A DNA stretch of 64,000 nt. It comes from Inia geoffrensis. Its lineage: Eukaryota > Chordata > Mammalia > Artiodactyla > Iniidae. The notes under the pieces are model-generated. The model worked only from the letters and a program-made list of their open reading frames with translations, was not told where the DNA came from and made no database searches. The position numbers and the translations under genes are program-made. Positions 57,249 to 64,000 of this stretch are shown in pieces (the stretch's first letter is position 1; the number at the start of each line of letters is the position of its first letter). The stretch lies in the NCBI GenBank assembly GCA_036417435.1, contig CM070904.1, forward strand, positions 14,986,835 to 15,050,834. The letters run 5' to 3'.

Positions 57249-57816
57249 CGAAGGACTCCACAAATAGTCTGTGTTGTCCCATTTGTCTCTCAAACTCTAA
57301 GGCCATTTCAGCAAGAGAATGGGTTTTGATAGAATGTCTTGCCTCTCTCAGTCTGTAACACACCTTTGATTTGCCACCACACACTAGGGGTCTGTCCTAT
57401 TCTATTACCCACCAACCTAGTCATCCCAACTACATTCTGATCCTCTGTGTATGTGTGTGTGTGTGTGTATGTATACACCACATGGATATGCACATGTGTG
57501 ATGAATAATACTCAAGTTAAAGGCTATGGAGATTCACACATACACACTCCAAGTTATTCTGTATGCACAACATGTTCAATATCTTCTGAATTCTCAAAAT
57601 CAGGAAAAGGAAGGGATACTTATGCACATTGCACTAGAGGTCATAAGTATAAACTCCAGAAGTCATTGCTTATTTCTGGAAAATAGTTTAATCAATGCAG
57701 ATATATTGTACAATTTAGATGTATAATTGCATTGCTTTCCCATGATAAAAATTGTTTATGACCATAGGCATTTTTTAAATCCAGGAAGATAGAACAAAGA
57801 GAGGAGAAAAAAAAAA
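57249..57816. other. No gene seen; includes a short (TG)n
   Basis: A TG-rich run lies at about 57446-57475. Otherwise unique sequence. Confidence 0.55.
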
Positions 57817-57829
57817 AAAAACATTCCTA

Positions 57830-58039
57830 GGGCTTCCCTGGTGGCATAGTGGTTGAGAGTCCGCCTGCTGATGCAGGGGACATGGGTTCGTGCCCCAGTC
57901 CAGGAAGATCCCACATGCCGCGGAGCGGCTGGGCCCGTGAGCCATGGCCACTGAGCCTGCGCGTCCAGAGCCTGTGCTGCGCAACAGGAGAGGCCACAAC
58001 AGTGAGAGGCCCGCGTACTGCAAAAACAACAACAACAAC
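57830..58039 (+). mobile_element. CHR-type SINE, sense
   Basis: Starts 'gggcttccctggtggcatagtgg' and ends with CAA repeats. Flanks aaaaacattccta (57817-57829) and aaaaatattccta (58040-58052) are a target-site duplication with one mismatch. Confidence 0.95.
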
Positions 58040-58309
58040 AAAAATATTCCTAAACAGAGAATTTAAAGAAAGCCACCACTCACAGTTCTGTGTGTTCGCT
58101 ACGATTCTTTACACATAGCTTTAATAGTTATAATCTAAGTTCTCTGCAATTTTGTCATCGTATTTTTCACCAAAAATAAAACAAAACCATTCTACTTTGT
58201 TATAAGGTCTTTGTAAACCTAGTCTTGAATGACTATAAATAATTACATTGAATAGAGTATCATAATTTACATATCCAGTTTTTCATTGTTGAGTATGTCA
58301 TATTGGAGT

Positions 58310-58475
58310 AGGTCTGAGTCCCATCCTTCTGTCTGGTGACCGTGAGACCCTGAGTCAGTTATTTAACTTCCTTATGCCTCAGTCTCCTCATGTATGAAAT
58401 GGCCATGATAGTGGCATGTTCCACATGGGGATGCTGGAAAGAGAATGAGTGAACATGTTAAAATGTGTGCTCTAG
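58310..58475 (+). mobile_element. MIR, sense
   Basis: 'gaccctgagtcagttatttaacttcc', 'tgcctcagtctcctcatgtatgaaatgg' in MIR core order. Confidence 0.8.
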
Positions 58476-59579
58476 TAACGTACGATCCTTCCTGTGCATG
58501 CAGTCTCTCACCTGTCTCTCCACCCACCACGTCTTCCGTTCCATGGAGAGGTTCCTTTCCTGCCTGTAATGTGGTATGGCCATCTCATCCTTTTCCTGTG
58601 CAGACAACTGCCCTCCCTGACAGGGTGAAACACTTGAGTTTCAAACTCTATTTTTTGCTTTCTTGACTTACTCTTGGTTGCACCCAATATTTTGACCTTT
58701 TCTTCCTTCACCTCTTTTGGGTTCTTGGAAAGCAGTAAAAAGTCAATTATTTTCCTTTATATGTCATAACATACTACCATTCCAGCCCAATAATATACAG
58801 GCACAAATTCATGGTTATTGATGAACATCCATTTCCCAAGGTCTTTGGCATAGAAGGATGTCAGAGGCTTGACTGCATGAGGAGGTGGAAAGTCCCTTTC
58901 CTCATCTTTCAGGTCTCACGTCTTCGGATGGTCCAAGGATGGGCTGGCCGATGGGAAGCTGGTTGAGAAGCTGGGTATTCCAGGACCAGTTAAGGAAGGT
59001 AGGAGGAGGTCCAAGTCAGATCTCCTGGGGAAGACGGTGCCAACATCAGGGCTCTTCTCAGAGACTCATAGAGAGACAGGTGGTGACAAAGCAAGCTCCT
59101 TCCTCGGGCTGCACAGCTGGTACCAGGTGTCTGATTCCCAGGCAAGGAGAAGTGGGCATGGCCCCAGGTAGAGGCAGACTGCATGTCTCTGAAGTGGGCC
59201 TTCTGCCAAACAGAGACTCCATCAACTCCTGGCTGTGCTGGACCCTCCTCCAGCTGCAGGCATTTCTAGCCTCAGCTTGGGGGAAATTCATGCTTATTGT
59301 CGCTGATTTTACTTATGTGTCTTCTATGCCTTTACACTCATCACAGGCTTGCATTTGCAATACTTGTGTGGATGTTTATTTCATTTCAATTTATTTATCA
59401 ATTCTATTTTTCTGTTTTAAAATTTTGTATTCTGACTTTATCTCATTGTCTTCTACCTGTTTTCATTGAGGATAGTTGTGTGCAGGTTTTTTTTTTTTTC
59501 CTTTAATCTTGGACTATTTTGGACTCCTTCAATTGGTTTTTTGGTCATTAATAATACTTTAAAAATACAGTATTTGTAT
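58476..59579. other. No proven gene; contains the longest non-repeat open frame
   Basis: 58885-59469 (+) is open for 194 codons. The first two thirds are Gly/Arg/Ser-rich, the last third is hydrophobic where the DNA turns AT-rich. No known family, no splice context and no conserved motif that I can see. I treat it as unproven. Confidence 0.45.
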
Positions 59580-59800
59580 AGTACCTCCTATATGCCACGT
59601 TTTAAATAGCACTTTGTGCATATTAACTGATTTAATTCTCAGAACAACTATATGATGTAGACACTTTTGTTATTCCTATTTCCCAGATGAGTAAATTGAG
59701 GCACAGAGAGGTTAAGTAACCTGACAAAGCCATGCAACCAGCAAAAGACAGAGTCTTGATTTGAATTCCAGATCTTCCTCTAGAATTCACCCCTTAAATC
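59580..59800 (-). mobile_element. MIR, antisense
   Basis: 'tacctcctatatgccacg', 'aactgatttaattctcagaacaac' and 'cagatgagtaaattgaggcacagagaggttaag' are a clear antisense MIR. Confidence 0.9.
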
Positions 59801-59824
59801 ACTCCCTATGGTGCCAACCCATAA

Positions 59825-60055
59825 TAGTAGTGGCCAACATCACTTGTGGGCTTACTGTGTGCCTGGCCCTTGTGAAGTGCTTTACATTTGTTGCCTAATT
59901 TAACCCTAAAGAAGAGAATGTTATCATAATTTAATCCTAAAGAAGAGAATGTTATCATTCCAGTTTCCAGATGAGAAAAACTGAGGCCAAAAAGATTCAA
60001 ATCCTGTCTCTGCTTCTCAGCAGCAGACCTGGGGTTTGAATCCAGATGTGTGGAC
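59825..60055 (-). mobile_element. Second MIR, antisense, in tandem
   Basis: 'gcttactgtgtgcctggcccttgtg', 'tccagatgagaaaaactgaggcc' and 'gacctggggtttgaatccag' in antisense order. It contains a 31-bp internal duplication. Confidence 0.88.
59897..59958. repeat. 31-bp tandem duplication inside MIR
   Basis: Units 59897-59927 and 59928-59958 start aatttaa and end gttatcat, with one mismatch (accc versus atcc). Occurred after the MIR inserted. Confidence 0.96.
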
Positions 60056-60744
60056 TCCAGAGGGTACATCTGTAATGATCCTGCAAACCATCCACATTTT
60101 CTTCATATCTTTTAAAATAGCACAGTCTTTAAAACCATGGATGTACTTGACTCATCTTGAAGGAGGACTGTCAAATTCCAAACGGAAAACAATAAAAGCT
60201 AATTTCTCTCTAACATCAGTAGTACAATAGGATCTTGGCATACAGTTCTGGTAGAAGGATCAAAGCAAGGACCACAGCCTGTCTGCACCCCGACAAGGCT
60301 GGGGCTGGCGGTGTGCCCCAATAGAGAGCTTAGGTTTCCAGGCTCCTGGCTCATGCAGACTTGGAACTTTACCCACAAGCTTTGAGCTTTGATTGAACTT
60401 TAACAGCTCTTTTCTGTTTGGATGCCCATGCCCAGAGGCCGCCACCTTATAGGCATAATGTCTTGTAAGTCAAATGATGAAGAAGTAAGGATTGGCAAAC
60501 ACCAGGCTCACCCCAGGAGAACTTCCAGGAGCCCATCAACTCCCTAGTTCGGACACCTTGTCGTGGACAGACAGGTTAATGAATAACTTGACTGAGTCTG
60601 GAGGATGCATATCTTGAAGGCTCTTACGGCTAAGTCATGTCATAACTCAAGTGCCAGCTGGGAGGTGACACAGCAGTAGCCTCCTTTCCCCATCCCCCCA
60701 ACCATAAGGAAGGAAAAACAAATTTGTAAAGGGAAATAAAAAGC
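60056..60744. other. No gene seen
   Basis: Unique sequence. Nothing to call. Confidence 0.5.
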
Positions 60745-60975
60745 AAAAGAAAAATGAAGTAAATCAGATAAACACAAATATCATATGATATCACTTATAT
60801 GTGGAATCTAAAAAAAAAAAAAATGATACAAATGAACCTATTTACAAAACAGAAACAGACTCATTGACATAGAGAATGAATTTGGGGTTACCAGTGGGGG
60901 AAGGATGAGGGAGAGAGATAGATTGGGAGTCTGGGATTGACATGTACACACTGCTATATTTAAAATAAAATGCCT
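60745..60975 (+). mobile_element. L1 3'UTR fragment, sense
   Basis: 'atcatatgatatcacttatatgtggaatct', 'atgaacctatttacaaaacag' and 'gggattgacatgtacacactgc' are L1 3'UTR. Lacks the terminal 'actccaataaa' end, so it is truncated on both sides. Contains the palindrome atatcatatgatat near 60779. Confidence 0.85.
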
Positions 60976-61004
60976 TTCCACGACAGAGAAAAAAAAAACA
61001 AAGG

Positions 61005-61200
61005 AAAGCTAGTATTTTTTGAGCACTGAGTGAGGTCATACATTATTTCATTGACTACCTGCTGCAGAGCTAAAAGGGGAATGTTTTTATTCCCATTTCA
61101 CAGTTGAAGGTACTGAGGCTTGGAGAAGTGAAGCAGGGTCATCAGCCAGCAAGAGGCAGAACCTACTTTTAATCTGACTTCCATTCAAGTCAGGCTAACA
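61005..61200 (-). mobile_element. MIR, antisense
   Basis: 'gctagtattttttgagcactgagtgagg', 'tcccatttcacagttgaagg' and 'gaggcttggagaagtgaag' in antisense MIR order. Confidence 0.85.
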
Positions 61201-61849
61201 CATCATGCAGCCTTCCTGGGAAGATAGGTGGCCTGGGGCGCCATTCCTCAGGGAGGACAGGCCAGGAGCAGGCCAACACCACACAAGCAAGCACAAGAGA
61301 TTCCAGACCTGCGCCCTTGGCCGAAGAAAGGGCGTCCAGGAGCCTGGCAGATGCAAGAGATTGAAGCCATGACTGGGTCCAGTTAAAACAATGCAGGGAT
61401 TTTCCATGTGTGCTGGGACCTGAGCTAGAGGCTAGGGTGGTGGAGGGTGGAGCAGAAGTGAGGGAAGAAACCTAAGATAATGAGACCCCAGGCTGGACTG
61501 CCAGGAACCGGAGAAGGGTGAAGGGAACCGTCACAAACTTGGGTGCTCGTGGTGTTAGAGAACCTGGACAACCACTCTGAGACTGCATGTACTGCTCTTG
61601 TCACACTTATTCTTACGTAAAATGAACCTGACTTTCAAAAGCAGAGGTAATTGTTTTTAAAAGAAAACAAAAATAACCCTTAATCTTGCAACCCCAGATA
61701 ACACCAGTTGGCATAGGGGTAAAATGAAATTGCTACGTGTGAATGCTTAAGAGATTCGAAGCATGAGAAAGGCAGGGGATGGTAGGTCGTCTGCCTCATC
61801 TTCTGTATCTCAGTTCTCAACCGTCACACAATTGACAGTTTTTCTTTTT
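61201..61849. other. No gene seen
   Basis: Unique sequence without recognised repeat or exon. Confidence 0.5.
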
Positions 61850-64000
61850 ACCAAAACAGTATGCTTTTATCAGTATCCAAACATCATAGATCTCTCTCTA
61901 TATAAATACTTTTGCATAATATATTTATATATTACATATATATATAAATTTTTTTCTCAAGAGACTATAATACAGCATTCAACTCCACTTGATGTTTTCA
62001 CTCTAATTACACTTCTTTGTAGATCTTTCCATATGAGCATGCACCTGGTACCTCCCTTTTTTCATTTGTTGCTTATGTGTTCATCGTTTGAATATGAAAG
62101 CTTTAAACAGTCCTCTATTGATGGGCACTTTGCTTCACTTTTTCCCCCCAAATTACAAACAATCCTATAGTGAATAAACTAGTACACGTTTTTCGGCAAA
62201 TGTTTACAAAGATATACATATATTCAAAAGACAATTTCCTATAAGTGATCTCAGTGGTAAAAGGGAGCAAACATGTATTCCTAGTTCTGGCAGATGTCAC
62301 CAAACTGTCTTCTAGAAAGGTTATCCCAACATAAATGCCCGTCAGTGATGTGTAAAGCCAATTTCCCCATGCCTCATCAATCCTTTAATATTTGGCCATC
62401 TAAGTTATAAAAATTACGTTCCTTTTATTAAATTATAACAGAAATTGTTCATTCTTTATCTAAGCCTATTCACAAGCCTCATACTCTTTTCTTATTGACT
62501 TTTACGAGTTTTTTGTTAATTAAAAAAATTACTCTTTTGTGATATGTCTATCATATATTTTTCCTCAGGTTTTTTTCCTGTCTTTTCACTTTCTGTATAT
62601 AATTTTGCTTACAGATATTTTAATTTTTAAATCATCAACATTGCCATACTATGCTTTTATGGTTTCTAAATTATGTATCTGCTCTATAAATGCTTCTTAT
62701 ATTTTGTTTTCTGAAACTTATGTAACTTTGTGTTTTTCTATGGTTAAATCTTTGATCCAGTTGTAATAGCTTTCCTAAAAGGAGAAATCCAGCTTATCTT
62801 TTTCCAAGCGATTGTCTCAAAACCATTAAAAAATATAATCTCTCTTTTTCCTGATTCTAAGTGTTGTTTTATCTTCTATTTAGAACCCACAAATATTTGT
62901 GTCTATTTCTGTTCTCTCCATTCTACTCCATTGATTTTTTTTCCCTGAAATTATTTTCTTCAGGTCCAAAGTAAATTATTTGTTGTGACTGCATAATTCA
63001 TTCTAATATTTAGTAAAACTAGTCTTCTCTCATTATTCTTTTTTTTCCAGAAGTTTTGATGTTTATTTTTCCAGATAAATTTCACATAATATTGTTGTTT
63101 TTTTTAAAAAAAAAGCTCAATATTTTAATTAAGATTGCAGTTTAGATATTAATTTTGAAAAAAAATTTGTAGCTTTCTATCAAAGAATTCATTGCATCTT
63201 TTATCAGCACATAACTGCTTTTGAGACTCTTAATCTCTTCTATGTTTAGGACCTGCACATATGTTAAATTAAGTTTACTTATAGAAATTATATCTTTGGT
63301 TGCCATTATTAGTGGAATTTTTATTCTATTATATTTTCTAACGAATTCTTGCTTCTCCACAGAAAAATGTATTGATTTCTGTACATTCATTTGTTAACTA
63401 ACACCCTATTGAATTTTTTCTCCCATGTTGAATTTTTTTCTGACAGTTTTAAAGTATCTTATATTTTCTGGGCCTATAATTATATTGTGCAAAAATAACA
63501 AATTTGACATTTTCTTTTAAGTATTTATATCTCATTTTTTTCTTTTGCCTGGTTATAATAGTTAAGACTTTTAGTAAAATATTAAATAATAATTATGATG
63601 ATATCATCTTTGTTTCATTTCTGGCTTTAAAGGAAACATTTCTACTAGTCAACATACTGACTTTTGGTTTGAACACACACACACACAGAGGTATTTAATG
63701 ATTCTTGTTTTTCTATGACTTTTTTGTTTGTTATTCTCATAGTTAGGAATAAATGTTACTTCTTTATTTTATCATATTAAGGACTAGGTCTATATATTTC
63801 TGTTTTTACTAAGTGTTCTTTTTTAATTTCAGGAATAAGCATTTACTTGGTGAAGTTCCTTTTCAGCACATGTTGATATTATCAGTTTTTTGACATAATA
63901 ATGTGATATATTCCGTTAGTACATATTTGCATTTTGAACTCACTCGTGCAGTCTAAGGTTGAATCCTTATTGCTGAAGCATATTATTCTTAATTTTTGTA
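61850..64000 (-). mobile_element. Ancient L1M LINE, antisense, runs off the window
   Basis: Antisense 3'UTR-like sequence at the left ('cctctattgatgggcactttgc', 'ccaaactgtcttctagaaagg'), ORF2 C-terminal region in the middle ('aaatctttgatccagttgtaatag', 'ctctccattctactccattgatt') and RT region at the right ('atctttgtttcatttctggc', 'gatattatcagttttttgac'). Heavily decayed and AT-rich. The right edge lies beyond 64000. Confidence 0.65.

Noticed and set aside
57103..57384. Ser-Leu repeat protein frame
   Set aside because: It is the translation of the (GA)n/(TG)n microsatellite.
60779..60792. Palindrome atatcatatgatat as a protein-binding site
   Set aside because: It is part of the L1 3'UTR segment, so repeat origin explains it.

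Overview
The window is AT-rich mammalian nuclear DNA. The best clue to the organism is a set of tRNA-derived SINEs that open with the box-like stretch 'ggcttccctggtggcgcagtgg' (11 full copies and one shorter relative) and end in an A-rich tail. That family (CHR-type) is typical of Cetacea and their close relatives. The L1 3' ends are of the cetartiodactyl kind, and I see no ruminant BovB or Bov-A unit. I therefore infer a whale or dolphin. This is family recognition from memory, not a database search.

I find no convincing host protein-coding gene, rRNA, functional tRNA, CRISPR array or bacterial-type operon. The window reads as intergenic or deep intronic DNA. Every long open frame I can identify belongs to a degenerate L1 retrotransposon or runs across a SINE.

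Layout: 1-5.0 kb is ancient antisense L1M sequence with two SINEs inside it. 5.3-5.7 kb is a MaLR-type LTR. 6.8-7.8 kb is a nest of L2, a 5'-inverted L1 tail, and a MER5A-like DNA transposon split by a second L1 tail. 9.3-10.1 kb holds a MIR and a SINE with an internal 36-bp tandem array. 11.4-15.2 kb is ancient L1 and L2. 15.2-17.7 kb is a 5'-truncated sense L1 carrying a SINE. 18-29 kb is mostly unique sequence with MIR, L2, MER20-like and SINE insertions. 29.9-37.2 kb is a full-length but dead antisense L1 of about 7.2 kb with a clear target-site duplication. 39.1-41.5 kb is a second, 5'-truncated antisense L1 whose reverse-transcriptase core is still readable. 42-51 kb mixes SINEs, short L1 tails and MIRs. 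52.0-54.0 kb is a notably repeat-poor block that could be conserved regulatory DNA. 54-61 kb has more SINEs, MIRs and a complex simple-repeat tract with G-quadruplex potential. 61.9 kb to the end is another ancient antisense L1M that runs off the window.

The elements do not form a pathway. The interest lies in the insertion history (nested insertions, target-site duplications, twin priming, tandem duplications) and in a few repeat-free stretches that may be regulatory. I found no evidence of a previously undescribed biological system.
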